From: JBIOHJ01 sp044448905 | GTDB lineage: Bacteria > Bacteroidota > Bacteroidia > AKYH767-A > OLB10 | Direction of reading: 5' to 3' | Assembly: GCA_044448905.1 (NCBI GenBank) | Contig: JBIOHJ010000139.1 | Location: 1-7,888, forward strand | DNA: 7,888 bases | Shown: positions 1 to 7,034 of the stretch, piece by piece | How positions within the stretch are numbered: the stretch's first letter is position 1 | Layout of the letters: each line of letters begins with the position of its first letter | Position numbers and translations under genes: made by a program | The notes under the pieces: generated by a model | Seen by the model: only the letters and a program-made list of their open reading frames with translations | Database searches by the model: none | What the model was told of the DNA's origin: nothing

Positions 1-1538
1 AACTCATGCAAATCAAAACCCATTTGTTTTATTTCGGGTTCAATTTCTTTAAGCAAAACAAAATCAGCGGCAGTAAATTCAATTGCCTGTGGAAATAAAT
101 TTTGCTGGCTGTGCAATGGCTTTGAATGTGCTGCCGGCAAATATCTTTCATATAAAACGCGTTCATGTGCTGCCTGCTGGTCGACCACTAACAATTCGTA
201 CGGAAACAAAATCACCACATATTTATTTAACAGCTGGCGGAAATTGTTCTCACCCAGCTTTTCAATTATTTCTGCAAACGATTGTTCAAACGAAAGTTTT
301 GTATTAGATGACGATTCGGGTTGGGGTAGCGTCAGGTGTTCAATTCCTTTATACAGTTCTGTCCATTGGCGTTGCTCGTTCTGCTCGTAATTTTTTTTCC
401 CTTTAAAAACACCAGCAGGTAATGATGCACTTTTAAAAGGATTATAATTTTTATCAATCTTTATCGAAGGCGGCTTGGGTATTTCATTCATTTTACTCAT
501 CGGAATGGTAAATGCCCGTTCCTGTTCAAAGTCGAGCGTTGGCATGATGCTGAATTTTCCCAGCGCCTGCTTAACAGATGCTTTCATGATGGCATACACG
601 CTGCGCTCATCTTCAAATTTTATTTCCGTCTTCGCGGGATGAATATTAATATCAATTTTTGAAGGATCAATTTCGATGTTCAGAAAATAAGATGGAAAAG
701 TATCTTTCGGAAGTAATTCTTCAAATGCTGCCATCACGGCATGATGAAGGTAACCGTCCTTTACAAACCTCCGGTTAACAAAAAAATATTGCTCGCCTCT
801 TGTCTTTTTCGCAAATTCAGGTTTCACCACAAAGCCGTTCACCTTCATAATGGTCGTATCTTCTTCAACCGGAACCAGTCGTTCAATATAAATTTCACCG
901 AAAACACATGCAATGCGCTGCCGCACATTTGCGCGCTTTAAATTAAAAACTTCGTTGCCATCATTAAAAAACGAAAACGAAATTTCGGGATGTATCAAAG
1001 CCACCCGTTCAAATTCATCAATCAGGTGTTTGGTTTCGCTCGCATTTGATTTCAAAAAATTTCGCCTTGCCGGCACATTATAAAAAAGGTTCTTCATCGA
1101 AACCGAAGTTCCATCCGCGCACGAGCACCGGTTATCACTTTTCAGCTCAGCCCCTTCAATTACAATGGACGTTCCGGTTTCATCTTCCTGTTTTTTTGTT
1201 TTCAGCTCTACCTGCGCAATCGCTGCGATTGAAGCCAATGCTTCGCCCCTGAATCCTTTCGTTCGTATGGCAAACAAATCTTCAGCCTTGTTTATTTTAG
1301 ATGTGGCATGGCGTTCAAAGCTCATCCGTGCATCACGCGCGCTCATGCCACAGCCATTGTCGGTTACCTGCAGCAGCGTTTTCCCTGCATCTTTTATTAT
1401 CACTGTTATTGAATCAGCTCCCGCGTCAATCGCGTTTTCCAACAACTCCTTCAGGGCAGATGCCGGGCGTTGTATTACCTCCCCGGCTGCTATCTGGTTC
1501 GCCACCGCATCGGGCAAAAGATTTATAATATCGGGCAT
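1..1538 (-). CDS. mutL: DNA mismatch repair protein MutL (C-terminal end beyond window)
   Basis: MutL is the GHKL-family ATPase that links mismatch recognition by MutS to strand incision and excision. Reading the minus strand from ATG at 1538 gives 512 uninterrupted codons to the window edge, so only the last part of the C-terminal domain is missing. The N-terminal ATPase motifs are all visible: ENAIDAG (residues 34-40, with the catalytic Glu34), DNGCG (60-64), HATSKI (77-82) and GFRGEALASI (95-104). A variable linker begins near residue 330. The C-terminal dimerisation domain starts around residue 425 and contains DQQAAHERVLYE (453-464). This aligns with the endonuclease motif DQHA(X)2E(X)4E of MutL proteins from MutH-less bacteria, but the His is replaced by Gln455. 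A TAnnTTTG box lies 48 bp upstream of the start, and no Shine-Dalgarno is visible. The family assignment is very secure; nuclease activity is open because the other C-terminal metal-site motifs lie outside the window. Confidence 0.97.
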   Translation of the reverse strand, partial: MPDIINLLPDAVANQIAAGEVIQRPASALKELLENAIDAGADSITVIIKDAGKTLLQVTDNGCGMSARDARMSFERHATSKINKAEDLFAIRTKGFRGEALASIAAIAQVELKTKKQEDETGTSIVIEGAELKSDNRCSCADGTSVSMKNLFYNVPARRNFLKSNASETKHLIDEFERVALIHPEISFSFFNDGNEVFNLKRANVRQRIACVFGEIYIERLVPVEEDTTIMKVNGFVVKPEFAKKTRGEQYFFVNRRFVKDGYLHHAVMAAFEELLPKDTFPSYFLNIEIDPSKIDINIHPAKTEIKFEDERSVYAIMKASVKQALGKFSIMPTLDFEQERAFTIPMSKMNEIPKPPSIKIDKNYNPFKSASLPAGVFKGKKNYEQNEQRQWTELYKGIEHLTLPQPESSSNTKLSFEQSFAEIIEKLGENNFRQLLNKYVVILFPYELLVVDQQAAHERVLYERYLPAAHSKPLHSQQNLFPQAIEFTAADFVLLKEIEPEIKQMGFDLHE

Positions 1539-1831
1539 TGCTGAAGTTGAAAATTAATACCGATGAATCGGAAAAAAATATTTTACAAAGGTATTTAATT
1601 AAAGAGAAAATAATTTTGAAAAAATCCATTAGTCATAAACCATACGGGAGCTTTTCACTTGGCGGGAGCAGAGTACTAAATTATTTCCCTTTTTTTTCTT
1701 GCATATTCAAAAACTAATGATTTCCTTTATACCGTCTTTTTAATTCTTTTCGATTCAATTTTAAAATTAAATTTTATGTACCATCATTATAATTCTCATT
1801 AAACATTTTAACAATATTAAAATTAAAAATC
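1539..1831. other. Divergent intergenic region between mutL and the T9SS cargo gene
   Basis: This 293-bp AT-rich spacer must hold the promoters of two divergent genes. The mutL side has an exact -7 box. On the plus side no exact TAnnTTTG was found; the nearest is TAAATTTT at 1768-1775 without a -33 TTG. The last 30 bp before the plus-strand ATG are almost only A and T, which is the usual Bacteroidota arrangement in place of a Shine-Dalgarno. No coding signal was seen here beyond short chance frames. Confidence 0.6.
1586..1593 (-). promoter_or_regulatory. Candidate -7 box of the mutL promoter
   Basis: The minus strand reads TACCTTTG, an exact match to the Bacteroidota sigma-factor -7 consensus TAnnTTTG, 48 bp upstream of the mutL ATG. 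The expected TTG at about -33 is absent at normal spacing, so the call rests on one element plus its position. Transcription from here would give a leader of about 40 nt containing a small inverted repeat, CCGATgaATCGG, at 1560-1571. Confidence 0.45.
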
Positions 1832-3709
1832 ATGAGAACAACTACCAAATTATTGTCGTGTACTCTTGTGGCGTGCATGTTCATTATGCAAAATGCACCG
1901 GCACAATCGAACCGGGAAATTATTGTTCCTCCTCACCAGCCCGGTGTAGTGTATAAAGGAGCCAATGCTGCTGACCCCAACGAAGTAACCAGCCAGGCCA
2001 TTCAGCAAATGACACCAAAGCAAGTTGAGCTTACAAACAAAGTGAACAACCTACGGAAAGCGGATAAACCTTCAGCAGAATTTTTTGCCGCTGAAAAAGA
2101 ACTTGCTGCTCTGAATGGCTTAAGAACTGCTCCATTTGATCCATCAGGCAACATTACACCTATGCCGGGTTTTGGACAACCTGCACCATCTCCCGAGACC
2201 ATTGACAATATACAGATTCATGCAAATGCTACTTTTACAAAAGGCATTGCAACCGCTACGGAACAACGGGGCGCTAATGTTGGAAGAGTTTGGGTATCTT
2301 TTGGGGTTGACGGAAATGGAGGAGTAAGCGGTGACTCAGTTAAATTTTATTACTCCGATGACTATGGAATTACGTGGACATATTATGCTTATTATGTCGT
2401 GCCCATAACAGATGATTTGGGCTATGATGATCTCGACATTGAAATTATAGAAGACACAACAGGCGACAAATTCATCCAGGGTGTATATGGATACACCAAT
2501 GGTTCAGGAAGTAAAAGAATCAGGTGGATGTCGTTAAACACAACAACCTTTGGTGGCAGTTCCAACACGCTTTCGTGGGTTGGTGATCCGGCTAACCAGT
2601 ATTACAGTGCGCGCATCGTATCTGACAATGCTCACTATTTTGGTGCAGCTTACACGTTTATAGTTTGCAGCTATGATTCTTCGGTTGCGAACTACAGGTC
2701 GCAAAAAATTGCAAGGTGTGTTAATCCTTATACCAATACCCCGGTTTTTGAATATAGAAATGCGAACATCTGGTGGTTCACCTCAGCATCAGCACAACCG
2801 CTGAGTACCGATATTGCGTATATCCGTAGCACAACCGATACCTTGCTGATTTCCTTTTCGGGAGTGAACGACTCCCTCCGTATTTTCTACATCCGGATAA
2901 GCGAGGCTATAACAGCCGCCACCAGTTCTCATTTTTATGACGGTACCATGGGACCTTCCAATTGGAAAAAAAATGCCCGTTTGGCTGCGCATGGAGTGGA
3001 TAACACTTCAGTGCTTTGCGTTTTTAATGAGTTGGCAAACAGCAATTGGGACGTAAGGTATTTTCGTTCGCTCGAATACGGGTGGTTTGATGCTGCCCAT
3101 ACCGTAGGCAACAGCCAGTTATGGGGAAGTACTGTTAGCACTAATTACCAACCCGATGTAGTGGCAGTAAGGGGCGGGCTCCATTATTATTTTTCCTTCA
3201 ATACAATTAATGGTACAACTGACAGCATAAACTACCTCACCATAAACACACAGGGGTTCGAGTCGTGGGTTCAGCAAATGAATACTCAACTGTTTTTATC
3301 AGCAGCGCAGGGATCCAAGCCGGGATTCACATATAAGATAAATGATTCCTGTTTTGTTGCCTATGCTAACCTCGGACCCGTTGAAGTTTGGGGAGCTTCG
3401 GGATGCATACCGTCTCCGGTAGCCGTAACAGAATTGGCAAGTCTACCGGGGTTTTTACTCGAACAAAATCTTCCCAACCCTTTTTCAGCTCAAACCGAAA
3501 TCAGGTATTCCTTGGATAAAGCCGATAATGTTTCGTTGAAAATTTATGATGCCATGGGCAAGCTCGTTACCGAAATTTCAAATCAAAATATGGGAGCAGG
3601 AAAGCATGCTGTTATGCTTGACACGCGCAAATGGAACACGGGGTTTTATTATTGCCGGCTTAGTGCAGGCAGCCAAACTGCAGCACGCAAAATGGTGTTG
3701 GTAAAATAA
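1832..3709 (+). CDS. Secreted Asp-box (BNR/propeller-like) protein with T9SS type-A sorting domain
   Basis: This 625-residue protein is exported and probably anchored to or released from the cell surface by the type IX secretion system. The N-terminus is a classical signal peptide (basic RTTTK, hydrophobic stretch 7-19, likely cleavage after the APA at 22-24). Residues 25-120 are a polar region with a short helical stretch (about 47-94) and a Pro/Gly-rich linker. From about 125 to 535 the sequence is beta-rich, aromatic and repetitive in style. It carries one exact Asp-box, SDDYGITW at 175-182, the S-x-D-x-G-x-T-W turn of sialidase/BNR-type propellers. Residues 542-625 match the Por-secretion tail: LPNPF at 547-551, KIYDAMGKLV in the middle and a C-terminal KMVLVK. 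The CTD and export route are firm. The propeller is likely from the Asp-box. No catalytic residues can be assigned, so enzyme activity is not claimed. It is a single-gene unit ending at a strong terminator. Confidence 0.9.
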   Translation: MRTTTKLLSCTLVACMFIMQNAPAQSNREIIVPPHQPGVVYKGANAADPNEVTSQAIQQMTPKQVELTNKVNNLRKADKPSAEFFAAEKELAALNGLRTAPFDPSGNITPMPGFGQPAPSPETIDNIQIHANATFTKGIATATEQRGANVGRVWVSFGVDGNGGVSGDSVKFYYSDDYGITWTYYAYYVVPITDDLGYDDLDIEIIEDTTGDKFIQGVYGYTNGSGSKRIRWMSLNTTTFGGSSNTLSWVGDPANQYYSARIVSDNAHYFGAAYTFIVCSYDSSVANYRSQKIARCVNPYTNTPVFEYRNANIWWFTSASAQPLSTDIAYIRSTTDTLLISFSGVNDSLRIFYIRISEAITAATSSHFYDGTMGPSNWKKNARLAAHGVDNTSVLCVFNELANSNWDVRYFRSLEYGWFDAAHTVGNSQLWGSTVSTNYQPDVVAVRGGLHYYFSFNTINGTTDSINYLTINTQGFESWVQQMNTQLFLSAAQGSKPGFTYKINDSCFVAYANLGPVEVWGASGCIPSPVAVTELASLPGFLLEQNLPNPFSAQTEIRYSLDKADNVSLKIYDAMGKLVTEISNQNMGAGKHAVMLDTRKWNTGFYYCRLSAGSQTAARKMVLVK

Positions 3710-3728
3710 ATTTTCGAAATATTATTTC

Positions 3729-3763
3729 AAAAGCCGTCACTGAAAATCAGTGGCGGCTTTTTT
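3729..3763 (+). terminator. Rho-independent terminator, probably bidirectional
   Basis: Starting 20 bp after the stop of the T9SS cargo gene, 3729-3742 pairs with 3748-3761 as a 14-bp stem (one T-G wobble, core GCCG/CGGC) around an AAAAT loop. The right arm runs into a T6 tract at 3758-3763. Read on the minus strand, the same hairpin ends in TTTTG, so it may also stop transcripts of the convergent lipoprotein gene, which ends at 3801. Confidence 0.9.
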
Positions 3764-3800
3764 AATTAGCATATTAATGCTGCTTAAAGCGCACAGGTTT

Positions 3801-4886
3801 TTATAAATTCAAAATAAAATACTGCAATACATTTTTAATATCGGGGCTGATGCTACCCTGCGGATGATTATGAAAGGTGGTATAAAATATTTTTCCGCCA
3901 ACTGCCGCTCCGTTTAATTCGCAGGTAACTGCCAACGGGCCGTTATTCAAACCAGAATTATCTTCAATAATGGTGGTAAAGGGCGCATCTACAATGCTGA
4001 TTACTTCCCATCCTCCAAGGTCATAGTAAATGTCAATAGAATCTTTACCTAAAAGAGTAATAATATCGGGATCGTAAATGTCGGCATTGGCAACCATGCC
4101 GGTGCTGCCTGATTTAGATGCGCAAAGTGAACTGTCGGGTAAAAACCCGCCCAACATAGGAGTAATGCAGGTTGACATGAGGCTGAATCCTCCTTCATGC
4201 GAATTATTTCTGTGTGCAGGGTGAGGATTGGAGGTATTTGCCAGTCGCCAGTTACCATCGCCTGTCAGGTACTCCACCGCGAAATCTGATGCGTAAATGC
4301 TGCCCCAGTTATTTACATACATTTCAAGGTTGGTATATTTCAGGCTATCTAAAACCCAACCCGAGCTGCAATTAAAAAACAACCCTCCAAAATCTTTAAT
4401 ATAATTCAGGTTGTCCAAATCGTTGTAAGTAATTTGTGTGGCAGCATATCCGAGGCTATCAATTATTATAGTTTCAATTTCGTCATAAGCGCCCGGTATA
4501 TAAGCCATAGGTTTTATTTGTACAAGAAGGGTTTGGCTTTCGGTAAGCGCTACCGTTTCTTTCGCGGAAACAGTAACAGGTATTTCGGTTTTAAAAATAT
4601 GCCCGCTGCCGGTTTGTATTATAACGGTATAATCTCCTTTCGAAACGCTTAAACTAAACAACCCGTCTTTATCGCTTTTGGTTTGATACGTGCCGGCAAT
4701 AATTGTTGCCGCACCCACCGCAGTATTGGTGGGGGTATGCACGCGCCCGGTTATTACGGCATCAACAACAACGGCAGTGTCGGGTACAATTTCATTTTTT
4801 TCTTTTTTGCAGGCTGCGGGCATTATTGCCAATGCAGCGAATGCCAGCGCTAACACCGGCAGTGTTTTGGTTGTGATGTTTTTCAT
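3801..4886 (-). CDS. Lipoprotein: carboxypeptidase-regulatory-like domain plus ThuA/class-I GATase-like domain
   Basis: The product is a predicted lipoprotein of 361 residues. I chose ATG at 4886; a TTG-initiated form from 4916 would add ten residues ahead of an otherwise normal signal sequence and is less likely. Residues 1-25 form a type II signal peptide (KNITTK, then a hydrophobic core) ending MPAAC, so Cys26 would be lipidated, followed by the basic KKEKNE. Residues about 43-118 look like a carboxypeptidase-regulatory-like beta-sandwich (ITGRV start, then KDGLFSLSV at 73-81 and the following DYTVII strand). Residues 120-361 resemble the ThuA/class-I glutamine amidotransferase-like fold: an ETIII strand, a DFGGLFFNCSSG strand-turn, and a C-terminal GGKIFYTTFHNHP then VLQYFIL. 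No clear nucleophile-His-Glu triad can be assigned, so the domain may be non-catalytic. Export and the first domain are fairly sure; the second is a fold-level impression. A consensus promoter lies upstream. Confidence 0.82.
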   Translation of the reverse strand: MKNITTKTLPVLALAFAALAIMPAACKKEKNEIVPDTAVVVDAVITGRVHTPTNTAVGAATIIAGTYQTKSDKDGLFSLSVSKGDYTVIIQTGSGHIFKTEIPVTVSAKETVALTESQTLLVQIKPMAYIPGAYDEIETIIIDSLGYAATQITYNDLDNLNYIKDFGGLFFNCSSGWVLDSLKYTNLEMYVNNWGSIYASDFAVEYLTGDGNWRLANTSNPHPAHRNNSHEGGFSLMSTCITPMLGGFLPDSSLCASKSGSTGMVANADIYDPDIITLLGKDSIDIYYDLGGWEVISIVDAPFTTIIEDNSGLNNGPLAVTCELNGAAVGGKIFYTTFHNHPQGSISPDIKNVLQYFILNL

Positions 4887-5180
4887 AGTTCGTGAAATTT
4901 GAATTTTAGTCAGCAAATGGAGAGAATAAAAATAAAAGCTGGACCAAAACTACTATTTGGATGATTAACCACAATCATATTATAGTATGATTTTTTATTT
5001 GAGCTTATAAGCCTGCCTGGCGAAAGAAAAAGGTTTATTATATCGGGCTTGAATCGGATGGAAAAAATGTGGTGTCCGCAAAAAAAATCAAATTAAAACT
5101 TTACCGGGCAAAGTTGGTTAATTTCAATTGGATTTTTTTATCAGGAGATTGTTGATAGGGAAAAATAGCATCACGCCTCA
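4887..5180. other. Intergenic region between the TPR-DUF2971 gene and the lipoprotein gene
   Basis: This spacer carries the lipoprotein promoter and nothing else that is convincing. A weak hairpin (AACTTT/AAAGTT, 5097-5102 with 5110-5115, loop of 7) precedes T-rich sequence on the minus strand and could end the TPR-DUF2971 transcript, but the stem has only one G-C pair. A small AT-only-looking inverted repeat AATCATA/TATGATT overlaps the -33 region. No open frame of note was seen. Confidence 0.5.
4945..4974 (-). promoter_or_regulatory. Bacteroidota-type promoter of the lipoprotein gene
   Basis: On the minus strand, TTG (4974-4972) is followed after 19 bp by TAGTTTTG (4952-4945). This matches the Bacteroidota consensus TTG-N(17-23)-TAnnTTTG in both boxes and spacing. 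The predicted start of transcription is near 4940, giving a leader of roughly 50 nt before the ATG at 4886. That position also places the alternative TTG start (4916) inside the leader, so the promoter alone does not decide the start codon. Confidence 0.7.
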
Positions 5181-6923
5181 TTACTGAAACGAACAACCCG
5201 ATTTTATCACTTCTATGTCACTATTAATTTTTTCTTCTTTCAGGCGTTTTCGTATCTCATAATCAAAATAAACACTCCATTGATTGGGATTCGGCACCTT
5301 TGGTCCTAAATAAATTTTATCTAAATGAGGTAGCACCTCGCTGTTCGAGTCAATATATAGCTTGACAGGCGGTTCTCCGGGTACATTTGCATTCACCGAT
5401 GTCTTAATATCATCATTACCCAATGGCATGTAATGAACCACTCTTACCTCATGCTCAAACGCATAATCTGACGATTTAAACAAGTGGCTTACTTTCGATA
5501 ATGTTTCAAATATTCTTTTATCAATATAATTAAAATCTTTTGGCTCCTTTCCTTTTTTTCTGAAATTAATTAATTTAATCAGTTCTTTTTCAAGAGCAGC
5601 AACAGCATTTTTCAACTTCCCTGAATTATCATTTTCAAATTTTCCCTTTTTATGATACAGCACTTTATAAAGTAGTTGAGGCACTTTTCCGGCAGCGGCT
5701 TTTCCTTCTGTAGCCGAAGTCATCACTTTTTCATCATCAGTGTCAAAAAAGCTGCCCTTAATAACAATGTTACAGCCCGCAGCTTCATTTTTATTTTCAT
5801 CCTTGCCGTAAGTACGCCACATCACCAGTTCATCATGATGGCTTAGCTCACCGTCATTCTCCGAAGCAGGCATAAAGCAGCCCAGATAAACGCTGGTCTC
5901 GCTCAGGAGTTTGCCGTTTTCAAAACAAGTTTCTATCTCTTTATTGTTAAAACAATTAAAAAGTGTTTTACCTTCTTCAGGGTCATTCATATATACTACA
6001 TTGTAATAGCGCAGTTTGCTTTTAATTGTGGTAACAATGTTTTGCACCGTGCTTAATTTAGTATAGTGTACCACCGGCAAGCTATTATCTGCTTTGGCAA
6101 ATGCCTTAATCAGTTTTACCTGCTCATCAATATTTTTTATGCAGGTTATTATTAGCGGTATATCCTTGTCTTTAAACCTGGTTTCATTTATCTCATCATT
6201 TTCCTTTAGATTATTTAACGCCTCATCACGGTAATATTTTAAATAACCAAACTTCTCTCCATCCAATTCAATGGCTTTGTTATAATCAGCAATGGCTTTT
6301 TCATATTCTTTTAAATCATTATATACGTTTCCACGATTCTTGTAAAATTTAGCAAAATTCGGTTTAAGTTCAATGGCTTTGTTATAATCAGCAATGGCTT
6401 TTTCATTTTTTTTTAAGTCATCATGCGAGGCTCCACGATTATTATAAGCTTCAGCAAAATCCGGTTTCAGTTCAATGGCTTTATTATAATCAGCAACGGC
6501 TTTTTCATATTCTTTTAAATCATTAGACAAGATTCCACGATTATTATAAGCTATGGCAAAATCGGGTTTCAGTTCAATGGCTTTAGTATATTCAGCAATG
6601 GCTTTTTCAATTTCGTTTAAATTATAATACGATACCCCACGACTATTATAAGAAATAAAATCATCAGGAAATTTTTCAATTAACGAATCAAGACATTGAA
6701 TCCACTTTTTGTAATTAATATCTATAGCACCAAAAAAAACAGCAGCAAGGTAAATCTTATCATAATCCTTTTCTTTCAATGCGGTTTCATAATCAGCGCC
6801 TGCATCCTTTATTAATTGCAATTCCGCTTCATTAAGCTCTTTAATAATTTCAGAAAGAAACCTATTATCTCCTCTGAGACTTTTAAGTTTTTCAACGAGT
6901 TGTTTTTCGGCAGATGTGGACAT
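5181..6923 (-). CDS. TPR protein with C-terminal DUF2971-like domain
   Basis: This 580-residue protein has no signal peptide or membrane segment and is probably cytoplasmic. Residues 1-86 are helical, with a degenerate TPR-like end (KKWIQCLDSLIEKFP). Four clean 34-residue TPRs follow at 87-120, 121-154, 155-188 and 189-222, each with the A-Y-N-N-R-G and EKAIADYNKAIEL pattern; TPRs normally bind peptides or partner proteins. After a charged linker, residues about 283-560 resemble DUF2971: VVHYTKL (His286-Tyr287-Thr288), YMNDPEE (311-317), GCFMP (348-352), MWRTYG (368-373) then GCNIVI (383-388), and FEHEVRV (489-495). The HYT start and the late E-x-E-V-R are the best conserved features of such domains as I recall them. 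The biochemical function of DUF2971 is not known to me. An ADP-ribosyltransferase-like fold is possible but unproven. The neighbour upstream is a small membrane protein 111 bp away on the same strand, so co-transcription is possible. No Shine-Dalgarno is seen. Confidence 0.88.
   Translation of the reverse strand: MSTSAEKQLVEKLKSLRGDNRFLSEIIKELNEAELQLIKDAGADYETALKEKDYDKIYLAAVFFGAIDINYKKWIQCLDSLIEKFPDDFISYNSRGVSYYNLNEIEKAIAEYTKAIELKPDFAIAYNNRGILSNDLKEYEKAVADYNKAIELKPDFAEAYNNRGASHDDLKKNEKAIADYNKAIELKPNFAKFYKNRGNVYNDLKEYEKAIADYNKAIELDGEKFGYLKYYRDEALNNLKENDEINETRFKDKDIPLIITCIKNIDEQVKLIKAFAKADNSLPVVHYTKLSTVQNIVTTIKSKLRYYNVVYMNDPEEGKTLFNCFNNKEIETCFENGKLLSETSVYLGCFMPASENDGELSHHDELVMWRTYGKDENKNEAAGCNIVIKGSFFDTDDEKVMTSATEGKAAAGKVPQLLYKVLYHKKGKFENDNSGKLKNAVAALEKELIKLINFRKKGKEPKDFNYIDKRIFETLSKVSHLFKSSDYAFEHEVRVVHYMPLGNDDIKTSVNANVPGEPPVKLYIDSNSEVLPHLDKIYLGPKVPNPNQWSVYFDYEIRKRLKEEKINSDIEVIKSGCSFQ
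6258..6665 (-). repeat. Four tandem 102-bp repeats encoding TPR units
   Basis: The TPR region of the DUF2971 gene is built from four direct repeats of exactly 102 bp. The conserved 20-base plus-strand block beginning CAATGGCTTT recurs at 6269, 6371, 6473 and 6575, always 102 bp apart. The first three are almost identical in nucleotides, including synonymous positions; the fourth (N-terminal TPR) is more diverged. This suggests recent duplication or gene conversion, so copy number may differ between strains. Confidence 0.92.
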
Positions 6924-7034
6924 AACTTTAACTCAAAAATAACAAAGCAATTTTTTATCCCCTCAGCGGTTCCCATTTCGGAAACATTGAAGTATTAAAT
7001 ACAAATATCCCCAAAATATTCTGCTCCTCCAAAT

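Noticed and set aside
1165..1557. Plus-strand frame of 130 codons
   Set aside because: It is the antisense of the conserved mutL ATPase region, whose reading frame is unambiguous.
1560..1571. CCGATgaATCGG as an operator or RNA element in the mutL leader
   Set aside because: It is a very short stem and a single copy; no conserved structure around it.
1426..1629. Minus-strand frame of 67 codons overlapping the start of mutL
   Set aside because: It lies in a different frame from the strongly conserved MutL N-terminus and encodes nothing recognisable.
4887..4916. TTG-initiated N-terminal extension of the lipoprotein
   Set aside because: It would put ten extra residues before a complete type II signal peptide; the ATG at 4886 gives a normal one.
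4974..4996. AATCATA/TATGATT hairpin followed by T6 as a plus-strand terminator
   Set aside because: The stem is only 7 bp and AT-rich, and there is no plus-strand gene upstream for it to end.
6258..6665. CRISPR-like periodic repeats
   Set aside because: The 102-bp period is a multiple of three, lies inside an open frame and encodes canonical 34-residue TPRs.
6934..6941. TATTTTTG on the minus strand as a -7 box for the TPR-DUF2971 gene
   Set aside because: It is only 10 bp from the ATG and has no TTG at -33 spacing; chance match in AT-rich DNA.
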